From contig PXDM01000221.1 in assembly GCA_003565055.1 (NCBI GenBank), positions 1-35,831 on the forward strand: 35,831 bases of DNA, read 5' to 3'. Below, one piece after another: positions 1-8,023 of the stretch (position 1 is its first letter; each line of letters opens with the position of its first letter). The position numbers were made by a program, and so were the translations under genes. Origin of the DNA: Paracoccaceae bacterium (GTDB taxonomy: Bacteria > Pseudomonadota > Alphaproteobacteria > Rhodobacterales > Rhodobacteraceae). Below the pieces are notes generated by a model. It was not told the DNA's origin, did no database searches, and was given only the letters and a program-made list of their open reading frames with translations.

Positions 1-1164
1 CTCATAGGCGATATCGACCAGCCGCTGATGGGCCTGCATCTGCGCAGGCAGCGGGGCCTTGCTCTCGCGGTCGGCCATCAGCTCGAAGGCCATGAGCAGC
101 CCCATCCCGCGCACATCGCCGATGACCGGATGACGCGCGGCCAGATCGTCCAGCCGCGCACGCAGCGCCAGTCCCATCTGTTCGGCATTGCGCACCAGCT
201 CCAGCCGCGCGATTTCGTCGATCACCGCGCCGCCCGCGGCACAGGCCAGCGGATTGCCGGCATAGGTAAAGCCATGCAGAAAGCCGCCACTGTCCAGCAC
301 GCGCTGCACCAGATCATCGCGCGCGGCAATCGCACCGAGCGGCATATATCCGGCGGCAAATCCCTTTGAAAGCACGACAATATCCGGCGCAAGCCCCCAA
401 TGCTCCAGCGCAAGAAACCGGCCTGTGCGCCCCGCCCCGGTCATCACCTCGTCAAGGATCAGGAGCACCCCATAGCGGCGGCAGATCTCCTGCACTTGCG
501 CCATATATCCGGCGGGCGGCACCAGCGCGCCAGTGGACGCGCCGCCCACAGGCTCCACGATGTAAGCCAGCACGCTCTCCGGCCCCTGCGCGAGAATCTC
601 GGCCTCCAGCATGGCGGCGTAATGCGCGCCAGTCGCCGGATCTGTCGGGTCCAACCCGTCGAGATAGGCGCGCGGGGCCGGGATCATGGGCATGGCGCGC
701 ATCATCGGTGCGAAAGGCTCGGTCAGCGGCGCGTAGCCCGTCACCGCCAGCGCGCCCAGCGTGCAGCCGTGATAGCTGGGGCGGCGGCTGATGACCTTCC
801 AGCGCGCGCCCTCGCCCACAGCAAGCGCATGCTGGCGCGCGAGTTTCATGGCCGATTCCACGGCCTCTGACCCGCCCGAGACGAAGAACACCTTGCTCAT
901 GCCCTCCGGGCAGAGCGCCGCGGTGCGCGCGGCCAGTGCCTCGGACGCTTCGGTTTCGAAATGCAGCCGGTAGCCGAAGGTCGATTTTTCCATCTGACGG
1001 CGCATCGCGTCGAGGACGCGCGGGTTGGAATGGCCGATATTGCACACCATCGCGCCTGAAGAGCCATCGAGATAGCGCTTGCCGTCCATATCCCACAGAT
1101 ACACCCCGCGCGCCTGATCGAGCACAGGGCGGCGCTGGCTGGTCTGGTAGAAAAGGTTGCTCAT
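1..1164 (-). CDS. Class III PLP-dependent aminotransferase, partial (C-terminus beyond window start)
   Basis: Transfers an amino group between an amine or omega-amino acid and a 2-oxoacid using pyridoxal phosphate in the cytoplasm. The reading frame is open from ATG at 1164 to base 1, so 388 residues are visible and the last few tens are missing (the family is usually 430-460). Visible class III hallmarks are SGGSEAVESAMKLAR (phosphate-binding region), LDEVMTGAGRTG with the cofactor-contacting Asp at about residue 238, and SKG with the Schiff-base Lys at residue 267. The start lies 5 bases after the ATPase stop codon, so it is the last visible gene of the leftward ABC transporter operon. The substrate is therefore probably the imported amine or a product of it, such as a polyamine or omega-amino acid. 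That link is inference from context; the class assignment is firm. Confidence 0.9.
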   Translation of the reverse strand, partial: MSNLFYQTSQRRPVLDQARGVYLWDMDGKRYLDGSSGAMVCNIGHSNPRVLDAMRRQMEKSTFGYRLHFETEASEALAARTAALCPEGMSKVFFVSGGSEAVESAMKLARQHALAVGEGARWKVISRRPSYHGCTLGALAVTGYAPLTEPFAPMMRAMPMIPAPRAYLDGLDPTDPATGAHYAAMLEAEILAQGPESVLAYIVEPVGGASTGALVPPAGYMAQVQEICRRYGVLLILDEVMTGAGRTGRFLALEHWGLAPDIVVLSKGFAAGYMPLGAIAARDDLVQRVLDSGGFLHGFTYAGNPLACAAGGAVIDEIARLELVRNAEQMGLALRARLDDLAARHPVIGDVRGMGLLMAFELMADRESKAPLPAQMQAHQRLVDIAYE

Positions 1165-1169
1165 GCCGA

Positions 1170-2243
1170 TCACCCCGGCAGGGCCGCGCAATCCTGCGGC
1201 CTAAGCGTCAGATGCACCTGCGCGCCCACGGGAAAGGGGCGCTCGTCGATCATGTTGATCGCTTGCAGTTGTGTGTCCCCGGAGCGAACGAAATAGCGCA
1301 CGGACTGGCCCTGATAATCGACCGTCTCCACGCTGGCAGGCGCTGAAAACGCGCCCCCCTCGGGCGGGTGCTCACGCAACAGGAGTTTCTCGGCGCGGAC
1401 GACCAGCTTGGCCGCGCCCTGCCCCACCAGATGCGGCGCCTTGGCGCTCGGGACAATGACCTTGCCGAAAACGGGCACCTCCAGTTCCGCCCCCTCCGGC
1501 CCGCGCGACACGAATCGCCCATCGAGAATGTTCGACGCCCCCAGAAACTTCGCCACGAATTCACTCGCGGGCGTATTATAGACCTCTTGCGGCGCGCCCA
1601 CCTGTTCCACGCGCCCGTTCGACATGACCACGATCTGGTCAGACATGGCGAGCGCCTCGGACTGATCATGCGTCACGAACACAGTCGTCACGCCAATGCG
1701 GGCCTGAATACGCTTCAACTCGACGCGCATATCCTCGCGCAGATTGGCGTCGAGCGCCGAGAGCGGTTCATCGAGCAGCAGCACATCCGGCTCAATGACG
1801 ATGGCGCGGGCGAGCGCGATGCGCTGTTGCTGCCCGCCCGAGAGCGCCTTGGGGTAGCGCTCCGCGACATGCGGCAACTGCACCAGGTCCAGCGCCTCCT
1901 GCACGCGCCGGGCGATCTCCGCGCGCGCCACATTGCGGTAGCGCAGCCCGAAGGCCACATTCTCGGCCACGCTCTTATGCGGAAACAGCGCATAATTCTG
2001 AAACACCAGCCCCAGATTGCGCTTGTGGATCGGCACGTCATTGACCCGCTTGCCGCCGATCACGATCTCGCCCTCGCTGGGGTCCAGCAGCCCCGCGATC
2101 ATCCGCAGAGTCGTGGTCTTGCCGCAACCAGATGGCCCCAGCAGGGTCGTGAAACTGCCTTCAGGAATGTCCAGCGAGGTCTTTTCGACGGCGGTGAATG
2201 TCCCGAACCGCTTCACGATATTATTCAGAGTAACCGCGCCCAT
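1170..2243 (-). CDS. ABC transporter ATP-binding protein, PotA-like (spermidine/putrescine/opine family)
   Basis: Energises the adjacent ABC importer on the cytoplasmic face of the membrane. With the start at ATG 2243 it has 357 residues. Walker A GPSGCGKT is at 36-43, the Q-loop FQN near 81, signature LSGGQQQR at 134-141, Walker B DVLLLDEP at 153-160 and the H-loop His at 192. The C-terminal 120 residues look like the TOBE domain of the PotA/FbpC/MalK group. An in-frame ATG 48 bases further upstream would add MRQPDEVRLSRIEGRS, which has no counterpart in the family, so I prefer 2243. It is separated from the binding-protein gene by 108 bases holding a hairpin and a dispersed repeat. The polyamine-type assignment rests on the operon as a whole; the exact substrate is unknown. 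Confidence 0.93.
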   Translation of the reverse strand: MGAVTLNNIVKRFGTFTAVEKTSLDIPEGSFTTLLGPSGCGKTTTLRMIAGLLDPSEGEIVIGGKRVNDVPIHKRNLGLVFQNYALFPHKSVAENVAFGLRYRNVARAEIARRVQEALDLVQLPHVAERYPKALSGGQQQRIALARAIVIEPDVLLLDEPLSALDANLREDMRVELKRIQARIGVTTVFVTHDQSEALAMSDQIVVMSNGRVEQVGAPQEVYNTPASEFVAKFLGASNILDGRFVSRGPEGAELEVPVFGKVIVPSAKAPHLVGQGAAKLVVRAEKLLLREHPPEGGAFSAPASVETVDYQGQSVRYFVRSGDTQLQAINMIDERPFPVGAQVHLTLRPQDCAALPG

Positions 2244-2287
2244 GCTTCGCCCTTCGATCCGGGAGAGCCGGACCTCATCCGGCTGCC

Positions 2288-2310
2288 TCATTTTCTTGCT
2301 GAAAATACTC
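2288..2310 (-). repeat. Intergenic repeat, copy A (GAGTATTT-TCA-GCAAGAAAATGA)
   Basis: Read on the minus strand, this 23-base stretch is GAGTATTT, 3 bases, then GCAAGAAAATGA. The same two blocks with a 4-base spacer recur at 8000-8023 on the plus strand. A GC-rich palindrome lies just before each copy. Twenty identical bases in two noncoding places make a shared origin likely. The function is unknown. Confidence 0.6.
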
Positions 2311-2319
2311 TGGGGGGTT

Positions 2320-2343
2320 CAAAGGGGGGCTAGCCCCCCTTTG
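2320..2343. other. Perfect 24-base palindrome / intercistronic hairpin after the ABC binding-protein gene
   Basis: Bases 2320-2343 form CAAAGGGGGGCT followed by its exact reverse complement, giving a 10-bp stem with a CTAG loop in RNA. It begins 8 bases after the stop codon of the binding-protein gene and lies before the ATPase gene. There is no U-tract after it on the minus strand, so a full terminator is unlikely. A 3' mRNA-stabilising or partial-attenuation hairpin that keeps binding protein in excess is the usual explanation for this position. Confidence 0.65.
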
Positions 2344-2351
2344 CCTTGCCC

Positions 2352-3494
2352 TCAGAAGCCGCGCTGCACCCGCGCGAAGGTTTCGGACCACTCGGCCTCA
2401 TTGCCGTTCCAATAGGTCGGATCGGCGAAGGTCAGCGCCTCCAGCGTGCCGGTCGGGTCATAGGCCGGAAGCGTCGGGATCTTCTCGCCCAGATCGACCT
2501 TGGTGCCATCCAGCGCGGGCGGGTAATTCTGCCCCTCGGCAACAGCGATCGAGGTCTCGGGCGCGAGCATGAAATTGATCAACTCCTCGCAGGCTTCCAC
2601 GGGCGAGCCCTTGATCACGAACAGACATTCCTGCCAGCCGAACCCATTGGGCGGATCATAATAGCCGATATCATGGCCCTGTTCCTGCAGCGCCGCGATG
2701 CGCCCCGACCAGCCCTCGGTGACATAGATCTCCTCCTCGGCCAGCAGGCTCATCAGCTCAGCCCCCGAGCCCCAGTATTTCAACGCCAGATCCCGGTGGC
2801 TGCGGATCGCGTCCCAGGCCGCCTCCATGTCCTGAATGTCATTGGGACTCTGGCCCGTCTGCAGCGCAGCATACCACAGCCGCGTGCGCCAGTCGCTCCA
2901 GCCGCCGATCTTGCCCTGATAGGCCGCGTCGATCAGGATCATGGCCCCTTTCTCGCGCATCTCCTCATCCGAGATGTATTTGCGGTTATAGGCAAGCCCG
3001 GTGGTGCCGTAGTTATAGGGCACGGCAGACAAGTGATCCGGCGTCACGCGGCGATAGGCATCGGTCAGCGCGTCCATGACCAGTTCCATATTCGGGATGT
3101 TGTCGAGATTCAGCTCGACATCCAGCCCGAAATTCACATAGCGGGCATAGTCGAACACGCCTGACAGATGCGCGATGTTATACTCGCCCTCGCGGCTTGA
3201 GCGCACCTGCGCCAGATATTCATCGCCACCGGCGAAGGTGCCATCGACGACCGTGATGCCCGTGGCCTCGCTATAGGGATCGAAAGCGTGGCGGCGGAAG
3301 GCTTCGGAGACAACACCGCCCCAGCCATCAAACCGCACCTGGGTGACATCCTGCGCGAAGGCCAGTTTCGCAAACGGGGTCTGCACGCCATAGGCGGCCC
3401 CGGCCGCGCCGATCAGGCCCAGAAAGCTGCGCCGGTCCAGATCGCCGTTGCGGTAACGCTCCAGCAGGCGGGTGTAACGCGTGGTATTGTCCAT
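2352..3494 (-). CDS. ABC transporter substrate-binding protein, PotD/PotF-like, Tat signal
   Basis: Periplasmic receptor that captures the substrate for the two permeases encoded upstream. The 380-residue product starts with an unusually long n-region and a twin-arginine motif DRRSFLGLIG (RR at 21-22), followed by a hydrophobic stretch and a likely cleavage site after AFA near residue 47. Export in the folded state by the Tat system is therefore likely. The mature part (for example VRFDGWGG, VPYNYGTTGLAYN, EGWSGR, FVIKGSP, EELINFMLAPE) resembles family 1 binding proteins of the spermidine/putrescine type. A good Shine-Dalgarno (GGAGAG about 5 bases before ATG) supports the start. It lies 35 bases after the permease stop. 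The ligand is not determinable by reading. Confidence 0.9.
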   Translation of the reverse strand: MDNTTRYTRLLERYRNGDLDRRSFLGLIGAAGAAYGVQTPFAKLAFAQDVTQVRFDGWGGVVSEAFRRHAFDPYSEATGITVVDGTFAGGDEYLAQVRSSREGEYNIAHLSGVFDYARYVNFGLDVELNLDNIPNMELVMDALTDAYRRVTPDHLSAVPYNYGTTGLAYNRKYISDEEMREKGAMILIDAAYQGKIGGWSDWRTRLWYAALQTGQSPNDIQDMEAAWDAIRSHRDLALKYWGSGAELMSLLAEEEIYVTEGWSGRIAALQEQGHDIGYYDPPNGFGWQECLFVIKGSPVEACEELINFMLAPETSIAVAEGQNYPPALDGTKVDLGEKIPTLPAYDPTGTLEALTFADPTYWNGNEAEWSETFARVQRGF

Positions 3495-3529
3495 TTTTCA
3501 CTCTCCTTGTCGGTTGGGGGGCGCGGGTC

Positions 3530-4333
3530 TTACATGCCGCGTTTCATGGCTAATCGTCGTGCAATCGCCGCCCCCAGCAGGGGCAGGCCCACAGTGATCA
3601 CGATCATCACTGTGCCCAGCGCATTGATCTCGGGGCTGATCGAGTTGCGCAGCATCGAGAAGATCTGCGTGGGCACAGTCTCGACCCCGCCGGGTTTCCA
3701 GAACAGCGTGCCGGTGATGTCATCAAAGGAAATCGTGAAGGCAAAGAGGGCTCCTGCAGCCACAGCAGGCATCAGAAGCGGCAGTGTCACGGAAAAGAAG
3801 GTCTGCATGGGCGAGGCCCCGAGGCTGAGCGCGGCTTCCTCGACATCGCGGCGGATCGAGACCAGCCGCGCCTGCACCACGAGGATCACGAAGGGCAGCG
3901 TGAAGATCACATGCCCCGCCAGCAACAGCGCAAAGCTCTTGCCGATACCCAACCAGTTCAGGAACAGCAGAAGCGCGACGGCCAGCACCACCTCGGGCAC
4001 GAGAATCGGCGCGATCAGGATCGTGGTGATCAGGTTCTTGCCGGGCAGGCTGTAGCGCACCAGCGCGAGGCTCGCCAGCACGCCCAGCGTGGTCGAGATC
4101 AGCGCCGTCAGCAGCCCGAGCACCAGCGAGGTGCGAAAGGCCCGCATCACCGCGTCATTGTTCCACAGTGCTTCGAACCAGCGCAGCGAAAGCCCCGTCA
4201 TCGGGAAGCTGCCGAACTGGTTCTGATTGAAAGACAGCAGCACCACCACGGCCACGGGCAGGAACATGAACAGATAAACAAGGATGGTATAGGCCCGGAT
4301 CGCCGCCCACCCCATATTGCGCGACCCGGCCAT
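3530..4333 (-). CDS. ABC transporter permease, PotC-like
   Basis: Second inner-membrane subunit of the importer, 267 residues with about six membrane spans. The ABC permease EAA loop that docks to the ATPase is visible as EEAALSLGASPMQTFFSVTLP in the second half; Glu, Ala and the Gly of this motif are present. The N-terminus (AYTILVYLFMFLPVAVVVLLSF followed by a short periplasmic loop) is typical of PotC-type subunits. Its ATG shares one base with the stop codon of the preceding permease gene (TGATG), so the two are translationally coupled. Confidence in the family is high; the substrate is inferred only from the cluster. Confidence 0.92.
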   Translation of the reverse strand: MAGSRNMGWAAIRAYTILVYLFMFLPVAVVVLLSFNQNQFGSFPMTGLSLRWFEALWNNDAVMRAFRTSLVLGLLTALISTTLGVLASLALVRYSLPGKNLITTILIAPILVPEVVLAVALLLFLNWLGIGKSFALLLAGHVIFTLPFVILVVQARLVSIRRDVEEAALSLGASPMQTFFSVTLPLLMPAVAAGALFAFTISFDDITGTLFWKPGGVETVPTQIFSMLRNSISPEINALGTVMIVITVGLPLLGAAIARRLAMKRGM

Positions 4334-5199
4334 CAGCCCAGCCCTTTCGTCAGTTGCGACATGCCCAGGTAGCGGTTGTAAAGCGCCACCAGCGCCCCCA
4401 GAACGATCAGCAGTAACAGCGACAGCGCAGAGCCCATCGGCCAGTTGAGCTGCGTGATAATGGCCTCGAAGACCAGATTGGCGAACATCGCATCACGCGG
4501 CCCGCCGAGGATCAGCGGCGTGATATAAGTGCCCGCAGCGAGCACGAAACACAGCAAGCCCCCAGCCGCCAACCCCGGCAGCGACAAGGGCAGCGTGACT
4601 TGCGTGAAAGCCTGCCAGCGCGTCGCGCCCAGCGAATTCGCCGCATCCTCAAGATTGGTGTCGATGCCGTCGAGACTGACACAGATATTCAGCACCATGA
4701 AGGGCAGCAGAAAATGCACCAGCCCCAGGATCACCGTTGCTTCGTTATAGAGCATCTGTATCGGGGAGGAGGTGATCCCCAGGCTCATCAGCAGCGTGTT
4801 CAGCGCGCCGGAGGAGCCCAGAATGTTAATCCAGCTTATCGTGCGGATGATGTAGCTGATCCAGAAAGGCAGCATCAGAAGCAGGAGCAGGACCAGCTTG
4901 TTGCCGCTTGAACGCGTGATGAAATAGGCCGCCGGATAGCCGAGCAGCGCGCAGAAAAACGTCGTGATCGCTGCGATTTTCAGCGTGTTGAACAGGATGG
5001 TGCGATAGAACGGATCCGTCAGCGCGCGCTGCCAGTTGTCCAGATGGAACCCCACCGTGTCCGGCCCGACCGCCGAGCGCAGCCAGAAGGAATAGACCAC
5101 GATGAACATCAGCGGCACCAGCAGCAACAGCGCGACCGCGCCCAGTGCGGGCGAGAGCAAAATCCACGGCTGGCGTCTTTCGCGGGCTTCTACGGACAT
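4333..5199 (-). CDS. ABC transporter permease, PotB-like
   Basis: First inner-membrane subunit of the importer. From ATG 5199 it has 288 residues, beginning MSVEARERRQPWILLSPALG and then a long hydrophobic segment, the normal PotB layout. The EAA loop reads EDAANSLGATRWQAFTQVTLP. A further in-frame start at 5307 would add 36 residues and overlap the first base of the LysR start codon; the extension lacks family-like sequence, so 5199 is preferred, although no strong Shine-Dalgarno precedes it. It is the first gene of the leftward operon (permease, permease, binding protein, ATPase, aminotransferase) and is divergent from the LysR gene, which is the likely regulator. Confidence 0.9.
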   Translation of the reverse strand: MSVEARERRQPWILLSPALGAVALLLLVPLMFIVVYSFWLRSAVGPDTVGFHLDNWQRALTDPFYRTILFNTLKIAAITTFFCALLGYPAAYFITRSSGNKLVLLLLLMLPFWISYIIRTISWINILGSSGALNTLLMSLGITSSPIQMLYNEATVILGLVHFLLPFMVLNICVSLDGIDTNLEDAANSLGATRWQAFTQVTLPLSLPGLAAGGLLCFVLAAGTYITPLILGGPRDAMFANLVFEAIITQLNWPMGSALSLLLLIVLGALVALYNRYLGMSQLTKGLG

Positions 5200-5306
5200 G
5201 GCAGCGTCACGATGCGGATGGGGCTTGGCGAGACATGCGCAAGGATTGCAAAGCCGCCCGGCATAAGGCAAATTGATAATTGGAATAGTGATAATAGATA
5301 TGATCA
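5200..5306. promoter_or_regulatory. Divergent control region between the ABC operon and its LysR gene
   Basis: The 107 bases are AT-rich only at the LysR end (about 5265-5306). For LysR, TTGATA at 5273-5278 with AGATAT at 5296-5301 (17-base spacer) is a possible promoter; its transcription start would fall on or next to the ATG at 5307, and no Shine-Dalgarno precedes that ATG, so a leaderless mRNA is possible. ATTGAT (5272-5277) and ATCAAT (5303-5308) are inverted half-sites that could bind LysR. The promoter of the ABC operon cannot be placed with confidence. All of this is prediction by eye. Confidence 0.35.
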
Positions 5307-6284
5307 ATGCCTGACGCGAACGACGCGGATCGACTGACCCGCGATCTGGACTGGAACCTGTTGCGCAGCTTCAAGGTGATGGCCGAAGCGCGCTCGATCA
5401 CCGATGCCGCACGGCGTCTGCGCCTGACCCAGCCCTCGGTCTCGACCGCGCTGCAAAAGCTTGAAAAAGCTATCGGAAAGCGGCTGATCGACCGGGCACC
5501 GGGGCGCTATGAGTTGACCCGCGCGGGGATGACGCTCTACCGCGAAGCCATCGAGATCCATGGCTCTGTGCACCGGCTCTCAACGCTGATGCGCGACATG
5601 ACAGATGAGGTGCGCGGCCATGTCCGCATCGCGGTTGCAAGCCATGTCGTCTGCCCATTATTTGATCAGGTGCTGTCCGATTTCCATGCGACCCACCCGC
5701 GCGCGACGTTGTCGATCTCTGTCCTCGGCTCCAGCGCCGCCCTTGCCAGCGTCACCGCGCGCACAGCGTCCTTTGCAATCTGTCTGGTCCATCGGCGCGA
5801 TCCGAAAATCGAATATATGCGCCTTTACCGCGAATTCTTCGGGCTGTTCTGCGGCCCGCCCCACCCGCTCTACGGGCGCGAAGCACTGCAGCAGCGCGAT
5901 CTGGCGGGGCATTCTGCCGTCAGCTTCGAGACGGACAGCCTGCATGACGCCCTGCGCTCGGTGACCTTGCTGCGCGCGCAATCCGAGTTGAATGAACAGA
6001 TCATCGGCACATCGAGCCATCTGGAAGAAGTGCGCCGCATGGTGATCGCCGGGCTCGGCATTGGCCCCTTGCCGCTCCATGTGGTCGCGCGCGATATCGC
6101 CGAGGGCTTGCTGTGGCGTCTACCGCCCTATGCCGACCCGCCGGCGATTGACGTGCATCTCGCATGGAACCCCAAAGCGACGCTCAATCGCGCCGAAACC
6201 GCGTTTCTTGAAGCGATGAAAGCCGCAATTCAGTCACGCCCGATCGAGGCGCGCACTTACGGCCTCGGCGCGGACGGATACTGA
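5307..6284 (+). CDS. LysR-family transcriptional regulator
   Basis: Probable regulator of the divergent ABC transporter/aminotransferase operon. The 325-residue product has the LysR winged helix-turn-helix at about residues 15-75 (LLRSFKVMAEARSITDAARR, then LTQPSVSTALQKLEKAIGK), followed by a periplasmic-binding-protein-like effector domain from about residue 100. The N-terminal 14 residues are an acidic extension. The divergent arrangement with a 107-base shared region is classic for a LysR protein that controls its neighbours and itself. The effector is probably the transported compound or its transamination product, which is inference. The gene ends about 150 bases before the convergent ccmE; bases 6285-6432 hold no feature I can support. 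Confidence 0.93.
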   Translation: MPDANDADRLTRDLDWNLLRSFKVMAEARSITDAARRLRLTQPSVSTALQKLEKAIGKRLIDRAPGRYELTRAGMTLYREAIEIHGSVHRLSTLMRDMTDEVRGHVRIAVASHVVCPLFDQVLSDFHATHPRATLSISVLGSSAALASVTARTASFAICLVHRRDPKIEYMRLYREFFGLFCGPPHPLYGREALQQRDLAGHSAVSFETDSLHDALRSVTLLRAQSELNEQIIGTSSHLEEVRRMVIAGLGIGPLPLHVVARDIAEGLLWRLPPYADPPAIDVHLAWNPKATLNRAETAFLEAMKAAIQSRPIEARTYGLGADGY

Positions 6285-6432
6285 CCCTGTGTCAGAACAT
6301 ATGCGCGTTCCGAAACCTGCGCGACCAGTCAGGATGCAGAATGCGGGGGGTCTCGGCGCCGCGCGTGAACCGCATGACGCCTGTAAAGCGCCAGAATGAC
6401 CAACAGCGCCCCCCGCTGCAGCCCGGCCCGGC

Positions 6433-6900
6433 TCAGCTTTGCGGGTCAGGCAGGCTCTGAGGATCAGGCCCGCGCCATTCACCCTGCGCCTGCAACGCTT
6501 CCATGACTTCGCGCGGCATATAGGTTTCGTCATGTTTGGCAAGTATTTCGCTCGCCTGAAACACCCCGTCGATCAGGCGCCCTGTGCCGACCATGCCCTC
6601 GTTCTCGCTGAACAGATCCGGCAGGATCCCGCGAAAATGCACCTCGACCGAGGCCGGTCCGTCGGTCACACGGAAACTCACCGTGTCAGACTGCCCGCGA
6701 ATGATGGATCCCGGCTCGACCAACCCACCGATTCGGAACACTTCTGTCGGCGCAGGGGGTTCGGCCACAACCTGACTGGGCGAGCGGAAAAAATTGATCC
6801 CGTCGCGCATCGCATAGCCGATCAGCGCAGTCGAGAGCGCCAAAGCGACAGCTGCGACCGAAATGATCTGAATACGGCGTGTTTTCTTCAAACTTTTCAT
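6433..6900 (-). CDS. ccmE: Cytochrome c maturation haem chaperone CcmE
   Basis: Carries haem covalently on a histidine in the periplasm and passes it to the CcmF/CcmH ligase for attachment to apocytochromes c. The 155-residue product has a short basic cytoplasmic start (MKSLKKTRRIQ), one membrane anchor at about 11-31, and the OB-fold with FRIGGLVEPGSI, VEVHFRGILPDLF and VGTGRL. The haem-binding His is H123 in ILAKHDETYMP, with the conserved Tyr four residues on. The C-terminal tail is flexible and contains PDPQS twice, a small repeat of no known meaning. It follows argC by 15 bases and is probably co-transcribed with it. No other ccm gene follows; a convergent LysR gene lies there instead. 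Confidence 0.95.
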   Translation of the reverse strand: MKSLKKTRRIQIISVAAVALALSTALIGYAMRDGINFFRSPSQVVAEPPAPTEVFRIGGLVEPGSIIRGQSDTVSFRVTDGPASVEVHFRGILPDLFSENEGMVGTGRLIDGVFQASEILAKHDETYMPREVMEALQAQGEWRGPDPQSLPDPQS

Positions 6901-6915
6901 CGCGTCCTCACAACT

Positions 6916-7944
6916 TCACGGGAAAACGGGTGCGCCCGTCAGCCCCATCGTCTCTTCCAGCCCCAGCATCAGATTGGCATTTTGCAACGCCTGTCCGCTG
7001 GAACCCTTGCACAAATTGTCGAGCGCGGCCACCACGAGCGCGCGCCCCGGAATTCTGTCCCCGACCACCCCAATATGCACGAAATTCGAGCCGCGCACAT
7101 CATGTGTTGAGGGGGTTGTGCCAAAAGGTAGCACGCAAATCATTGATTCAGCGCAATAGCGGGCCTGCAAAACTTCGTGAAGTTGTGCCGCATCCCCATC
7201 GAGCCAGGCCGTCGCCAGAATCCCGCGATTCATCGGCAGAAGATGCGGCGTGAACTGGATCTGCACGGGTCGGCCTGCGAGCGCGCTGAATTCCTGATCG
7301 AACTCGCCCAGATGCCGATGCGTGCCGCCCACTGCATAGGCCTGCGTTCCTTCGGACAATTCGGCATGCAGGAGGTTCTCTTTCAGCGCGCGCCCGGCCC
7401 CGGACACCCCGCATTTGAGGTCCAGAATGATCCGGTCGAGATCAATCACCCCGGCCTCGATCAGCGGGCGCAGGATATATTGACCAGTCGCCGCATTGCA
7501 GCCTGTCCCCGCCACCAGCCGCGCGGCGCGGATCTCCTCGCGGTAGAATTCGGTCAGCCCATAGACCGCCTCGCGCTGCAAGTCGGGCGCGGCATGGGGC
7601 TGGCCATACCATCTCTCATAAGCCGCCGGGTCGCGCAGCCGGAAATCGGCCGAGAGATCCACGATCTTGAGATCGCGCGGCAAGTCCTTGATCACCGCCT
7701 GAGAGGTCGCATGCGGAAGCGCGCAAAAGGCCAGATCAATGACCGCGAAATCCACATCCTCGATCCGGCAGAGATCGGGCAGATCGAGATGGCGCAGGAA
7801 GGGAAAGACCTGCGCCATGGCCTGCCCCGCCTTGCGCTCTCCGGTCAGCGCCGCGATGCGCATCTGCGGATGGGTCGAGATCAGCCGCACAAGCTCTGCG
7901 CCCGTATAGCCCGAGGCCCCGAGAATGGCGATGGATTTGGTCAT
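6916..7944 (-). CDS. argC: N-acetyl-gamma-glutamyl-phosphate reductase ArgC
   Basis: Third step of arginine biosynthesis: NADPH-dependent reduction of N-acetyl-glutamyl phosphate to the semialdehyde in the cytoplasm. The 342-residue product starts with a Rossmann motif (IAILGASGYTGAELVRL, residues 5-21). The catalytic Cys is C149 in AGTGCNAATGQY, and the His-containing stretch TPHLLPMNRGIL matches the family. The length is right for the proteobacterial type. It lies between murI (stop 80 bases upstream, with a dispersed repeat in the gap) and ccmE (15 bases downstream). Confidence 0.96.
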   Translation of the reverse strand: MTKSIAILGASGYTGAELVRLISTHPQMRIAALTGERKAGQAMAQVFPFLRHLDLPDLCRIEDVDFAVIDLAFCALPHATSQAVIKDLPRDLKIVDLSADFRLRDPAAYERWYGQPHAAPDLQREAVYGLTEFYREEIRAARLVAGTGCNAATGQYILRPLIEAGVIDLDRIILDLKCGVSGAGRALKENLLHAELSEGTQAYAVGGTHRHLGEFDQEFSALAGRPVQIQFTPHLLPMNRGILATAWLDGDAAQLHEVLQARYCAESMICVLPFGTTPSTHDVRGSNFVHIGVVGDRIPGRALVVAALDNLCKGSSGQALQNANLMLGLEETMGLTGAPVFP

Positions 7945-7980
7945 GTCTTTCCTCTTTCAGCGTCATGCAGGGCGGCGGTC

Positions 7981-8023
7981 GCGGGAGCGCTCCGCGCGGG
8001 AGTATTTACTCGCAAGAAAATGA
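7981..8023 (+). repeat. Intergenic repeat, copy B (GC stem + GAGTATTT-ACTC-GCAAGAAAATGA)
   Basis: Bases 8000-8023 on the plus strand repeat the two blocks seen at 2288-2310 on the minus strand, with a 4-base instead of 3-base spacer. They are preceded at 7981-7999 by an imperfect GC palindrome centred on GAGCGCTC, just as copy A is preceded by a palindrome. The copy ends at the base next to the murI stop codon (8024-8026). The rest of the argC-murI gap contains nothing else I can support. Confidence 0.6.
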
